Shown: positions 42,827 to 52,562, counted from the stretch's first letter. The stretch: 64,000 nucleotides of DNA from Segatella copri (GCF_949820605.1 NZ_CATKVU010000006.1:2305001-2369000), one strand, 5' to 3'. The notes: generated by a model not told the origin, from the sequence alone. Made by a program: numbers and translations.

Positions 42827-45125
42827 TTAGAACTTCAGCGAAGCTGTGAATTCTACAGTGAATGGACGAAGATAGCTACCCGTCATAATCTGATTCTTGA
42901 TTCCCTTTGCCTCATCCTTGGTAATCAGTTCGGCACCTGCGATACTACCCTTGGCACCAGTCTGGTTGAGGAAGTTGACTACGGTGCAGCCGAGAGCCAA
43001 GCGCTTGGTTGCCTGCCAGTTCAAACCTCCGAAAGTCTCCCAGTGACCATTGAAGTAATATGCCTCATTGATGTTGGCATAGGTCTTGCTGAAGTAACGG
43101 AAGCTGGTCCAGAGCTTGATGTCCTTGGTAATCATGTAGCTTGGATCCAACTCGATGAGAATCTGAGGAATCTCTGCTACGATATTGCCAGTGGCATTGA
43201 TGTTGCCAGGGGTACCATCACTGAAGGTAACCGATGTCTCATATTTCTTGTAAGTTGGCTTCTGATAAGTGAAGAGGAAGTGGAAATCGAATCCCTTGAA
43301 AGGATGAGCCACAGCATCGGTTGTCCAACCCCATGTCTGAATATCGTAAGCCATAGGAGCTGCCTTGATTTCACTGCCATGCTGCAAGTTCAGAGTTGAG
43401 TTGTTGTTGGTCTTTGAGATGTAAGAGAACAACGATGTCAAACTCAACCATGAGTTATTGTAGTAGATACCTGCACGACCGAGTGGCACAGAAATCTTAT
43501 CCGTATTTGGCAATGTAGCTGGGGCAAAAGCCTCGAACTTAGGATGCTGAACGATGTAAGTGAAATCGCCAGTGAAGCCGAAGTTATTGGTCAACTTAAG
43601 TTGCTGCTACAGAGAAATCGTAGTTCAACCAGTTGTAACTCAAGTCTGCCGGAGCAATCTTAGTCTTATCTGGTGCCGTAGCACCGAGATAGTAATCGGC
43701 AAAACGGCCTACGAATTCACCATTGGCATTCTTCACTGCTGCGTTTTCACCCTTCAGCTTCTGCCACTCCAGACGGGCACCATAGTAGAAGTTCAACTTA
43801 TTGGTGACATCCCAATCGTGAGTGAAGTAGAGAGCCAGCTTGTTTTCGCTTCCCTTGTAATACTCAGAGGCGTTCTTGTTGAAATCGTAGAAGTAGCTGT
43901 CGCGCTGTTTTGCATCCCAAACTCGCAAGGCATAATTGCCATCTGCAGGAACACTCTGGTCATACATGGTTGTATTTGAGCAATAATCGATATGGTAGAA
44001 CCACTCATTCACGCCAAGACGGAAGGTGGAAGTACTGAATTTCTTGCTGAGCTCGGTGGTGAAAAGAGCCTCATCAATCTTACCGGCATTGAGACAGGAC
44101 ATACGGGTCTGAACATACTGACCATCGTAAGCCTTAGTCTGTCCGTCGATATCGCGATACATATAATTATATACGCCCTGATTGGCAGCGCTCTTCAAAT
44201 CGATGATAGACATTGGTGACTGGTAAACCATCGCACCACGTGAGTGATCGTACTTCAAGGTAGCCTTCCAGTTCAAACCGTTGTCAAAACGGTAGTTGTT
44301 CATCAGGGTTACCTCGCTTGACTTGTTCAGGCAGGCATCATAGAGAGAAGTCTGCTTCAACTCACCAGTACGCATATCGCGATAAGTCATCTCGTTATCG
44401 ATAGGGAGATAAGAGGTGGTACCGAGTTTGAAATCTCCATACTCCTTCACGCTTCCATCACCTACATAGATAAATGGAGCACTCTGGGTAGCATAGCTAT
44501 ACACGTTATGGCTATTGGCATACTTATACATGGCAGTGAACTCACCACGATTGCCGTTATACTTCTTGGTAAGGAGAGCTTTGTAAATCTGAGTACGGTC
44601 CTGATAAGGAGTTGACTTAATCTTGAAGGTTCCCGGGTCGAAATCCTGATACATATTAAAGCTGTAGTACCAGTCCTTACCCAAATCACCATTCATATTC
44701 AGAGAGAATTCCTGCAATCCGAAGTGATTGCTCTTATAGTTCAGCTTACCATTGAATCCCTTCTGTCCCTTCTGGGTGAAAGAGTTCACGGCATAACCAA
44801 TGTTACCGGTAGTGATAGCTGTCTCTGCAATCTTGAGCAATCCCTGATGGCTCAAACTTGCATCGCCACGCCAGATGGTATTGACAGAATGAGGATTGGT
44901 TGCGTAAGTAACAGGCAAGCCATTCTCCAAAACGTTGACATCGGCAGAAGGCAAACCTATCTGAATCTCACGAGGACCATTCGCACTGGCTGCATTGAGC
45001 ATCACATTACGATTACCTTCTTCCTTAGCACTTGAATTATCATCCTGTGCAAAAGCTGCTGTAACATTTACCAATGAAAGTGCAAGCATCATGGCTGCGC
45101 TCTTTCCATTTAATAAGTTGTTCAT
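42827..45125 (-). pseudogene. TonB-dependent receptor, frameshifted
   Basis: Two minus-strand frames make one protein of about 765 residues: signal peptide MNNLLNGKSAAMMLALSLVNVTAAFA, plug-like region (REIQIGLPSADVNVLENGLPVTY; WRGDASLSHQGLLKIAETAITTG), then barrel. The frame ends at a stop near 43596 (NYDFSVAAT) and resumes one frame over (LTNNFGFTGDFTYIV) to the barrel end FTASLKF. The text around 43593-43602 fits a loss of two bases in an original ThrTyrLysLeuThr stretch. This is either a recent mutation or an assembly error. Position and shared operator tie it to fructan uptake. Confidence 0.8.
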
Positions 45126-45171
45126 ACTTTAAATGTTTAATTTGTTAGCGTTAATGTTTTGATTTCTGTTG

Positions 45172-45271
45172 CAAAAATACATAAAGGTCTGAACAGCGGC
45201 TTAAAAAATCATTTCATCGAATAAAAAATTCCGTTCATTGTAACATAATTGCTATTACATGAACGGAATTT
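45172..45271 (-). promoter_or_regulatory. TonB-receptor promoter region with 34-base palindromic operator
   Basis: The -7 box TATTTTTG (45172-45179, minus) lies 46 bases from a palindrome whose arms AAATTCCGTTCAT (45226-45238) and ATGAACGGAATTT (45259-45271) match perfectly. The block 45232-45265, read on the minus strand, is almost the same as 31697-31730 before SusC (AATTATGTTACA in both). Confidence 0.65.
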
Positions 45272-45375
45272 CACACTTTTCTGCTACTTTCTACTTCTTA
45301 ACTAACTCTTTTCTATTTCAGCCAAAGGGAGTCATATAGATCACTACAGACTATTAAGAGCGTGTCATGATGTAC

Positions 45376-45618
45376 TTGAGCTAATGAGTTCAAGTGCTTG
45401 AATCTGCTTACTAAAGTGGCTGAGTGAGCTTACAAAAGTAACTGAATTAGCATATCCAATCGGCTTTGTAAGCTATCGGAGACGACTCGTTAAATTAACG
45501 GAGACGACTCAACAAGCTATCGATGACGACTCCATTAGCTATCGGAGACGACTCCGGAAGCAGACACAGATAGCTTCGTTGGCTAATGCAAGTACTTGCG
45601 ATACTCAACGCAGCCTGT
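45376..45618. repeat. Degenerate 22-base tandem array, about 11 units
   Basis: Units of 22 bases start at 45421, 45443, 45465, 45487, 45509, 45531, 45553, 45575 and 45597, each beginning with T; two looser units precede. The best four (45465-45552) share AGCTATCGGAGACGAC. The rest keep AGCTTAC- or GGCTAATG-like text at the same position. It is non-coding, with no spacers. The flanks 45272-45375 and 45619-45680 show nothing else. Confidence 0.7.
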
Positions 45619-45680
45619 TTCGATGGAGCATGTAGGCTAATACCCAAAAACGTTAACGAACAATAAAAAACAGCTTAGAT

Positions 45681-45711
45681 TTTGTGGAAACGCATCTTTT
45701 TTGTACTTTTG
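45681..45711 (+). promoter_or_regulatory. Promoter of dinB
   Basis: TTTG (45681-45684), 19 bases, then TACTTTTG (45704-45711). It excludes the upstream in-frame start at 45684. No SOS-type operator was recognised. Confidence 0.7.
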
Positions 45712-45728
45712 GGAAAAATAAGGCAAGA

Positions 45729-46850
45729 ATGACAGAGCGAAAGATCATACATATCGACATGGATGCCTTCTTTGCTGCGGTAGAGCAAAGAGACAATCCG
45801 GAACTTCGGGGCAAACCGGTAGCGGTAGGCTTCGACGGACCTCGTGGTGTGGTTTCTACAGCCAGCTATGAGGCAAGGAAGTATGGCGTTCACTCGGCGC
45901 AATCCATCGCTCAAGCCAAGCAGCGCTGCCCTAATCTCATCATCGTGCCCTGCCGGCATGATTATTACGCAAAAATATCCCATCAGATACATCAGATATT
46001 CCAGGAATATACCGATCTCATCGAACCCATCTCCATAGATGAAGCCTTTCTTGATGTAACACAGAATAAGAAAGGAATAGAACTGGCGGTGGATATTGCC
46101 AAAGATATCAAAACCCGTATCAAGGAGGCAACCGGGCTCACCGCCTCAGCTGGCATCAGCTACTGCAAGTTTCTCGCCAAAGTGGCTTCAGATTACCGCA
46201 AACCCGACGGCATCTGCACCATTCATCCCGACAAGGCGCTCGATTTCATCGCCCAGCTGCCTGTAGAGGATTTCTGGGGCGTGGGCAAGAAAACACTGCA
46301 AAAGATGCATTTCATGGGTATCTTCAACGGAGCTGACCTGAGGAAAGTATCCGAAGAACATCTGGTAGAAGTGTTCGGAAAAGCCGGACACATCTTCTAT
46401 GATTTCGCAAGGGGGATAGACGAACGTCCTGTCATCACCTACCGGGAACGGAAATCGGTAGGCTGCGAACAGACTTTCCTGGAAGATATCTATCTAAAAA
46501 CGGCTGTGATTATCGAACTGTACCATACTGTACTCGAACTGCTGGAGCGCATCGCCAAAAGCGGTTTCGAAGGAAGAACCCTGACGCTGAAGGTGAAGTT
46601 TGCCGATTTTACCCAGATAACAAGAAGCATCTCGCAAGAAAAGGTTCTGAAAAAGAAGGATGATATCCTACCTCTTGCCAAACGGCTGCTGAAACAGGTA
46701 GATTACTCCTCTGCTCATCCCATCCGCCTGCTTGGTCTGTCCTTAAGCAATGCCTCATCAGAAGAAGCCAGGAAGCAAGATAAGGAGAACAGCAGTTTCA
46801 AGCCCGAGTACAAAGAGCTTGAACTGGAATTTGAAGATTGGGAGACATAA
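45729..46850 (+). CDS. dinB: DNA polymerase IV (Y-family translesion polymerase)
   Basis: This protein of 373 residues has the Y-family palm motifs IIHIDMDAFFAAVEQ (about 5-19, metal-binding Asp), VVSTASYEARKYGVHSAQ (about 40-57) and SIDEAFLDVT (about 103-112, catalytic Asp-Glu). The thumb helix-hairpin-helix (LPVEDFWGVGKKTLQKM) and little-finger domain follow. It copies damaged DNA with low fidelity. The start ATG 45729 fits the usual MTERKIIHIDMDAFF. A clear C-terminal beta-clamp motif was not identified. It is a single gene converging on the hybrid regulator gene. Confidence 0.96.
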   Translation: MTERKIIHIDMDAFFAAVEQRDNPELRGKPVAVGFDGPRGVVSTASYEARKYGVHSAQSIAQAKQRCPNLIIVPCRHDYYAKISHQIHQIFQEYTDLIEPISIDEAFLDVTQNKKGIELAVDIAKDIKTRIKEATGLTASAGISYCKFLAKVASDYRKPDGICTIHPDKALDFIAQLPVEDFWGVGKKTLQKMHFMGIFNGADLRKVSEEHLVEVFGKAGHIFYDFARGIDERPVITYRERKSVGCEQTFLEDIYLKTAVIIELYHTVLELLERIAKSGFEGRTLTLKVKFADFTQITRSISQEKVLKKKDDILPLAKRLLKQVDYSSAHPIRLLGLSLSNASSEEARKQDKENSSFKPEYKELELEFEDWET

Positions 46851-46853
46851 AAG

Positions 46854-46893
46854 GAAAGCAGCTGACGACATTTTGCCCCAGCTGCTTTCTCTC
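46854..46893. terminator. Terminator between dinB and the hybrid regulator gene
   Basis: GAAAGCAGCTG (46854-46864) and CAGCTGCTTTC (46879-46889) form a stem in the 47-base gap between converging genes, followed by TCTCATT. Confidence 0.65.
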
Positions 46894-46897
46894 ATTA

Positions 46898-49711
46898 CTA
46901 GTTATTTCCCAAAACATTACCTACATCACCAGGTAACATACCATACTCATCCTTGAAACATTTTGTGAAGTAAGACGGCGCTGAGAAGCCCACTTCATAG
47001 GCTACTTCAGAGACACTCATGCTACGGGTTTCGAGCAAACGCCTAGCTTTGGCAAGGCGAGCCTTACGGAGTAAGTCAACAACAGAAGAGCCTGTCATCG
47101 CCTTCACCTTGCGATAGAGCTGCACACGGCTTAAGCCAATCTGCTGTCCCATATCCTCAACTCCAAACTCGCTATAAGAAAGATTCTTCTGGATAATGGC
47201 TTGAAGCTGCTTGAGGAACTGCTTGTCACGATCTTCCAGATGAGCCTCAGAAATCTCCTTCTCAGCCTCTTTAGTACCTTGATAAAGATTCTTCAGAAGC
47301 TGACGCTGTCGCAAGAGATTCTCGATACGGGCGAGAAGCACCTTGCTATGGAATGGTTTGGTAATATAGGAATCAGCTCCATGCTCATAACCCTCGGCGC
47401 GATGCTCCTCCAGGTTCTTCGCCGTGAGCATAATAACAGGGATATGAGAGGTAGCCGTATTTGTCTTCAGCTGTTCAGTAAACTCCAAACCGTCCATAAC
47501 AGGCATCATCACATCGCAAATCACCAAGTCAGGCACCTCTTTCATGGCAACGGATAATCCCTCTTTACCATCGGCGGCCTCAAGAACAATATACTCATCC
47601 TGCAAAAGAGTACGCTCATACTGACGGATATCGGTATTATCATCAATAACCAGAACAGTAGGACGATTGGTATTCTCGCTTACCAACTGCTGAACTTTTC
47701 CACGACTTCTGTCTCCATCGTCAATATATTGCAAAACAGATTCATCTACCACATTCTTACCATCTGACGCAGAAGCATTTGCAGAGTTATCCACAATATC
47801 CACACCATTGTGGATAACTTGTGAATCACCCTCCTGCTCACGAGGAATGACAACGATAAAATCAGAGCCCTTTCCCGGTTCACTTTCTACCCTAGCCTCA
47901 CCATGATGCAACTCTACAAATGATTTCACCAGAGCCAGACCGATACCCGTACCGCTGGCAGCACCCTTGGCCTGGAAGAAGCGTTCAAAGATCTTATCAG
48001 CCTCATCCTGCGAGATTCCCTTGCCCGTATCTCTCACGTCAAGACGTAGATTGGCACCTTCATCTTTCAACGAAACAAAGATTTCGCCACCAGCAGGCGT
48101 ATATTTCAAGGCATTGCTCAACAGATTGAACACGATACGGGAAATCTTCTCCTGATCGGCAATCATTTCATGGCTACCTTTCAAGTCATCAACATCCAGA
48201 TGCAGTCTGATCTGCTTGCGCTCGGCAGTAAGCTGGAAGTCGCCCACCCACATCGTCAAGGTCTTCACAATGTCGAAGCGATAGAGTTTCAACTCCATCT
48301 TGCCATTCTGAATCTTACGGAAATCAAGAATGTTACTTACCAACTGTTGGAGGGCAAGTGCGTTACGCTGCACCATCTTCAAGAGTTCGCGGCTCTTGCC
48401 CTTGATGCCGGTATCTTCGAGCAGCATCTCTACCGGGTCGGCTATCAGGGTTAAAGGCGTGCGAAGTTCATGACTGATATTGGTAAAGAATACCAGACGG
48501 GAATGAGTGAGTTCCAAGACCTCCTCATTCAATCGTTTCAATTCTTCATTCTTTTCACCCAATTCTACATTCAGTCGCTTCAGTTCGCCATTTGTCTTAG
48601 CCAATGTTTCGTTCAGTTTCACCTTTATCAGATAACCTCTGAAAATTAAAGCCGCAGCTGCAAGGCAAACAAAGAGGAACAGACACAGACCTATGAGCAT
48701 GATTTTCTGTGAGTTATAATCAGACAGATACTGATCTACCTGCTTATGCAAAGCCTTCAGATTTCGCGCCTGGCGCTCGGCATCTCTAGCCTCCATCAAT
48801 GTAAGGGCAGCATTTGCCTGGGTTATGATAGAAGTGCTCAGATAATTGTCGCGTTCATAAGGCTGATGCTTCAATATCTTCATGGCAAGCGCTATAACCT
48901 CGTCACCCTTGGTAGGATAAAGATAAGAGGCTTCGAAAATACCATCGCGCACAAGTTCCAAACCACCACCTTCGGTAGCCATGCCGTCTACTCCGGTATA
49001 CTTATAGTTACGCTTTACCCTCATCTGGCGGGCAGCCACATAAGCTCCCCAGGCAAGACGGTCATTATGGGCAAAGACATAATCAAAGTCCTGTGTCTGT
49101 TGCAATATGCGTTTCATCGCCTGGATTCCACCCTCTTCTTTCCAGTTTCCTCCCTCCGAGGCTACAACCTGTAACCCTGGATAAGGCTTGATAGCATCCA
49201 TAAAACCACGATGGCGCTCCAAAGCAGGCGAAGATCCCTCTAAGCCACTGATTTCAACGATGCGACCCTCTCCCTGAAGCTGCTGGGCGATAAAAGTGCC
49301 CATCGACTTACCTATCGTATAGTTATCGCAGCCGATAAATGCCGTATACTTATCAGAATTGGTCTTCCTGTCATAGAGAATCACAGGAATACCTTTATCG
49401 TAAGCACGCTCTACTGCCTTGGATATAGCACTCAGCTGATTAGGAGATACGATAAGCAGATCTACGCCCTCATCGACAAACTGGTTAATTTGCTTATTCT
49501 GCAACACATTATCATCGTTGGAAGAAGCCAGTTTCACGATAAGCGAATCGTTGAGATATTCGCCCATCTTGAGTTCATCATTCAGTTTATCACGCCAGAT
49601 ATCTTCCGAACACTGGGATACGCCAATGACATACTTCCTAGGCCGCTGAGCACAACCGGTCAGCAACACGATGATCGCTACATATATAATAAGGTGTAAT
49701 TTTCGTTTCAT
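46898..49711 (-). CDS. Hybrid two-component system regulator of the fructan locus
   Basis: This protein of 937 residues has a lipoprotein-like signal (MKRKLHLIIYVAIIVLLTGC) and a periplasmic sugar-binding domain (about 26-310, VIGVSQCSEDIWRDK). A membrane helix (about 345-367), a coiled coil, and a histidine kinase follow: FFTNISHELRTPLTL with phospho-His, NLLSNALKYTP, DTGKGIS, GTGIGLALVKSF. Next is a receiver domain (VLVIDDNTDIRQYE, DLVICDVMMPVMDG) and a C-terminal AraC HTH (SRVQLYRKVKAMTGSS, GFSAPSYFTKCFKDEYG). Signalling runs from periplasmic sugar to DNA within one chain. The layout equals fructose-sensing hybrid regulators of Bacteroides. A start 39 bases upstream is possible but lacks the signal context. 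Confidence 0.95.
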   Translation of the reverse strand: MKRKLHLIIYVAIIVLLTGCAQRPRKYVIGVSQCSEDIWRDKLNDELKMGEYLNDSLIVKLASSNDDNVLQNKQINQFVDEGVDLLIVSPNQLSAISKAVERAYDKGIPVILYDRKTNSDKYTAFIGCDNYTIGKSMGTFIAQQLQGEGRIVEISGLEGSSPALERHRGFMDAIKPYPGLQVVASEGGNWKEEGGIQAMKRILQQTQDFDYVFAHNDRLAWGAYVAARQMRVKRNYKYTGVDGMATEGGGLELVRDGIFEASYLYPTKGDEVIALAMKILKHQPYERDNYLSTSIITQANAALTLMEARDAERQARNLKALHKQVDQYLSDYNSQKIMLIGLCLFLFVCLAAAALIFRGYLIKVKLNETLAKTNGELKRLNVELGEKNEELKRLNEEVLELTHSRLVFFTNISHELRTPLTLIADPVEMLLEDTGIKGKSRELLKMVQRNALALQQLVSNILDFRKIQNGKMELKLYRFDIVKTLTMWVGDFQLTAERKQIRLHLDVDDLKGSHEMIADQEKISRIVFNLLSNALKYTPAGGEIFVSLKDEGANLRLDVRDTGKGISQDEADKIFERFFQAKGAASGTGIGLALVKSFVELHHGEARVESEPGKGSDFIVVIPREQEGDSQVIHNGVDIVDNSANASASDGKNVVDESVLQYIDDGDRSRGKVQQLVSENTNRPTVLVIDDNTDIRQYERTLLQDEYIVLEAADGKEGLSVAMKEVPDLVICDVMMPVMDGLEFTEQLKTNTATSHIPVIMLTAKNLEEHRAEGYEHGADSYITKPFHSKVLLARIENLLRQRQLLKNLYQGTKEAEKEISEAHLEDRDKQFLKQLQAIIQKNLSYSEFGVEDMGQQIGLSRVQLYRKVKAMTGSSVVDLLRKARLAKARRLLETRSMSVSEVAYEVGFSAPSYFTKCFKDEYGMLPGDVGNVLGNN

Positions 49712-49878
49712 ACAGCTTATACAATTTCTTTGTTTATAAAGAAGAGGCATTCAACTTATGCCTAAAAATAAAACTTACCGCTGCAAATATACAACTTTTT
49801 TTTGTATTTTAGCCCCATTGGTCAGTTTTTTACAAATATCGGTCTAAAATTTATAAAGAATTTCAGCCAAAAATGCAG

Positions 49879-49886
49879 TAATTTTG
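49879..49886 (+). promoter_or_regulatory. -7 box upstream of aspA
   Basis: TAATTTTG followed by about 50 bases of leader; no good -33. On the opposite strand TATATTTG at about 49782-49789 may serve the hybrid regulator gene. Confidence 0.45.
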
Positions 49887-49938
49887 CAACCGAGAAGAAG
49901 ATATAAGAAATTTCTCTAACAATAAAACAATCAATATT

Positions 49939-51357
49939 ATGGCTGAAGAGAAAAAATTTAGAGTAGAGTCAGACCTTTTAGGTGAACTCAAAGTTCCTGC
50001 TGAAGCACTTTATGGTGTACAGACACAGCGCGGTATTAACAACTATCACATTTCACGCAAGACGATGCGCGACTATCCTGATTTCATTATCGCCATCGCT
50101 TACGTAAAGTTGGCTGCCATCGAAACCAACCATACCCTCGGTGTTATCAACGATGAGATTTCAGGGGCAATCGGTCAGGCTTGCCGCGAAATCATCGACG
50201 GTAAATGGCATGAGAACTTCCCTATCGACATGGTACAGGGTGGTGCAGGTACATCTGTCAACATGAATGCCAACGAGGTTATCGCCAACCGTGCACTCGA
50301 AATCATGGGACATGAAAAGGCTGATTATCAGTTCTGTTCTCCTAATGATCATTGCAACTGCGGCCAGAGTACAAACGATGTATATCCTACTTCTATCCGT
50401 CTGGCTTTGATCCGTATGAATACTCATCTGGTAGGTGCTCTGACAGGTTTGATCAGCGCATTCCGCTATAAGGCTGACGAATATGCTGATGTCATCAAGA
50501 TGGGCCGTACCCAGTTGCAGGACGCTGTTCCTATGTCTTTCGGTCAGGAGTTCAACGCATACGCCAACAATCTGGAAGAGGAAATCCTCAACCTGGAGCG
50601 CAACGTGAAACTCTTACACGAGATCAATATGGGTGGTACAGCCATCGGTACAGGACTGAATGCCGTTCCTGGCTTCGCTAAGCTCTGTGCTGCCAACCTC
50701 AGCAAACTGACAGGCGAGAACTTCGAAACAGCTACCGACCTGGTAGAGGCAACACCAGATACAGGTGCTTACGTAAGCTACTCTTCTGCTTTGAAGCGTC
50801 TGGCTATCAAGTTGTCTAAGATCTGTAACGACCTCCGTCTGATGGCTTCAGGTCCTCGTTGCGGTTTGAACGAAATCAACCTTCCTCCTAAGGCTCCAGG
50901 TTCTTCTATCATGCCAGGTAAGGTTAATCCAGTTATTCCAGAGGTAACCAACCAGGTTTGCTTCAAGGTAATAGGAAACGATGCAACTGTCAGCTTTGCT
51001 GCAGAGGCAGGCCAGTTGGAGTTGAACGTAATGGAACCTATCATCACAGAAAGTCTCTTCGAGAGTCTGACATGGTTGAAGAACGCCATCGAAACCCTGA
51101 CTTCTGAGTGCATCCTCGGCATCACCGTAAACAAAGAGCGTTGCTACGAAATGGTAAAGAACAGTATCGGTATCGTTACCGCTCTGAACCCAATCATCGG
51201 TTACAAGAAGAGTACTAAAGTTGCTAAGGAAGCCCATGCTACTGGCCGCTCTGTATACGACATCGTTATTGAGCAGGGTATCATGAGTAAGGAAGAATTG
51301 GACAAGGCACTCGATCCAAAAGAGATGCTGCAGTCACACAAGTTCACCCTGAAATAA
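49939..51357 (+). CDS. aspA: Aspartate ammonia-lyase (aspartase)
   Basis: This 472-residue enzyme of the fumarase/aspartase superfamily converts aspartate to fumarate and ammonia. Features are FRVESDLLGELKVPAEALYGVQTQRGINNY at the start, GGAGTSVNMNANEVIANRA (about 101-119), NDHCNCGQSTNDVYPTS (about 135-151), and the signature GSSIMPGKVNPVIPEV (about 323-338) with the catalytic Ser loop. Aspartase is favoured over fumarase by the N-terminus and the PVIPEV form of the signature. It is cytoplasmic, feeding fumarate respiration. It is a single gene followed by a strong hairpin. Confidence 0.93.
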   Translation: MAEEKKFRVESDLLGELKVPAEALYGVQTQRGINNYHISRKTMRDYPDFIIAIAYVKLAAIETNHTLGVINDEISGAIGQACREIIDGKWHENFPIDMVQGGAGTSVNMNANEVIANRALEIMGHEKADYQFCSPNDHCNCGQSTNDVYPTSIRLALIRMNTHLVGALTGLISAFRYKADEYADVIKMGRTQLQDAVPMSFGQEFNAYANNLEEEILNLERNVKLLHEINMGGTAIGTGLNAVPGFAKLCAANLSKLTGENFETATDLVEATPDTGAYVSYSSALKRLAIKLSKICNDLRLMASGPRCGLNEINLPPKAPGSSIMPGKVNPVIPEVTNQVCFKVIGNDATVSFAAEAGQLELNVMEPIITESLFESLTWLKNAIETLTSECILGITVNKERCYEMVKNSIGIVTALNPIIGYKKSTKVAKEAHATGRSVYDIVIEQGIMSKEELDKALDPKEMLQSHKFTLK

Positions 51358-51440
51358 AAAGATGTAACTGCTGACATAAAAGAACTTTAGAATAAGATAT
51401 AGAATAATACTAATCTGAATTTCATATTAACATTTGACTG

Positions 51441-51476
51441 TTCCGCTTGCCTATTCTTCAAGATAGGCAAGCGGAA
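51441..51476. terminator. Hairpin between aspA and the AraC gene
   Basis: TTCCGCTTGCCTAT (51441-51454) and ATAGGCAAGCGGAA (51463-51476) form a perfect 14-base-pair stem with an 8-base loop, placed between converging genes. The T run after it is weak. Confidence 0.7.
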
Positions 51477-51508
51477 ATTCTGTTTACGGCCATGTGACGG
51501 AAATCATA

Positions 51509-52360
51509 TCAGTTGTATTGATTACGATAAGCAAGTGGTGTCATTCCAGCCCTTGTTTTAAAGAAATTGGTCAATGCACTCTGGTCGTTAAAGTGAAGAT
51601 AATCAGCTATTTCACCCATTGTCATATCCGACTGCTTCAGCTGATTACAGATTTCTTTGTAAAGAAGAGAGGTAATATGATCATTGACCGTCGTACCCGA
51701 TATTTCTTTTACCATCCTGGAGAGATAAGCAGAAGAAACATTCAGTTTATCTGCATAAAATCGGATTTGTCGCTCACTCTTGAAATTGCGATACAGCAAA
51801 TGCAGAAAGATTTCGTATACATTCTTTTTATGGCGCAAGTCTCGGGTCGACAAAAGGCTGTCATAAGGCAACTCCGAAACCAGAAGTTTCAAGACATTCA
51901 CCATAGACTGAATCATCTCTACCTTATAAATATGCTGATGGCGCACAATATCCCGAATCATATGAATGATATCAAGAGCCGCCTTGAGTTTATCGTCAGA
52001 AAGATGATAAACCAGATCATTAGAAATCTCTTCATCAACAAAAATACATTCGGCCTCAAAATCTTCCGATATTTCGGTAAACTTATAAACATGCTTAGGC
52101 GATGCGACAAGCAAATCACTTGCCGTAAGCTGATGTTTCTCATCCTCAGCACTTTCAGTTCCCAGGACGACTTCAAACTTTACACTTCCGCTTTTTACCA
52201 ATAATATCTTGTAAAAAAGCGTTCGTTCACTCGCCACATCTCTCAGGACATTTCCATTTAAAACATCTGTATGAATATGAGCTGCATAGGCTCCAAATAT
52301 GTCCTTCAGTTGGTATTTAGCGGCAAACTCTTTTAAGTTATATACTTGTTGCTGCTTCAT
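51509..52360 (-). CDS. AraC-family transcription regulator
   Basis: This 283-residue protein has an N-terminal cupin-like sensor half (about 15-130; TLFYKILLVKSGSVKFEV, LTASDLLVASPKHVYKF) and a C-terminal double helix-turn-helix (about 185-280; YADKLNVSSAYLSRMVKEISGTTVNDHI and IADYLHFNDQSALTNFFKTRAGMTPLAYR). It is a cytoplasmic one-component regulator. The ligand and target are unknown; it converges on aspA, so no obvious partner. A -7-like TATTTTTG lies at 52381-52388 (minus). Confidence 0.9.
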   Translation of the reverse strand: MKQQQVYNLKEFAAKYQLKDIFGAYAAHIHTDVLNGNVLRDVASERTLFYKILLVKSGSVKFEVVLGTESAEDEKHQLTASDLLVASPKHVYKFTEISEDFEAECIFVDEEISNDLVYHLSDDKLKAALDIIHMIRDIVRHQHIYKVEMIQSMVNVLKLLVSELPYDSLLSTRDLRHKKNVYEIFLHLLYRNFKSERQIRFYADKLNVSSAYLSRMVKEISGTTVNDHITSLLYKEICNQLKQSDMTMGEIADYLHFNDQSALTNFFKTRAGMTPLAYRNQYN

Positions 52361-52442
52361 AATAGTTGTCTTTTGTGGTGCAAAAATATAATTTTATTCT
52401 GAAAACACCAAGAAAAACAAAGGAAAATCTTTCATATTTATC

Positions 52443-52552
52443 TTTTCCACACCAGTTACCAACAGGGGAAACATCTGATAACCAACGAAATAACATAGTT
52501 ATCAACACATGTGTGGATAACTTATCTATGAGAAGTGAATAAGTGTGGAAAA
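52443..52552. other. Candidate replication origin: cluster of DnaA-box-like sites
   Basis: Four 9-base sites lie within 110 bases: TTTTCCACA (52443-52451) and TTATCAACA (52499-52507) on the plus strand, TGTGGATAA (52512-52520, a perfect TTATCCACA on the minus strand) and TGTGGAAAA (52544-52552). The arrangement is symmetrical. A very AT-rich stretch follows at 52690-52870. Genes to the right all point right; most to the left, including the rRNA operon, point left. No dnaA gene is present. This is an inference needing a genome-wide skew plot. Confidence 0.4.
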
Positions 52553-52562
52553 GTTTAGAGCA

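Noticed and set aside
45376..45618. CRISPR array
   Set aside because: Contiguous 22-base degenerate units with no spacers and no cas genes.
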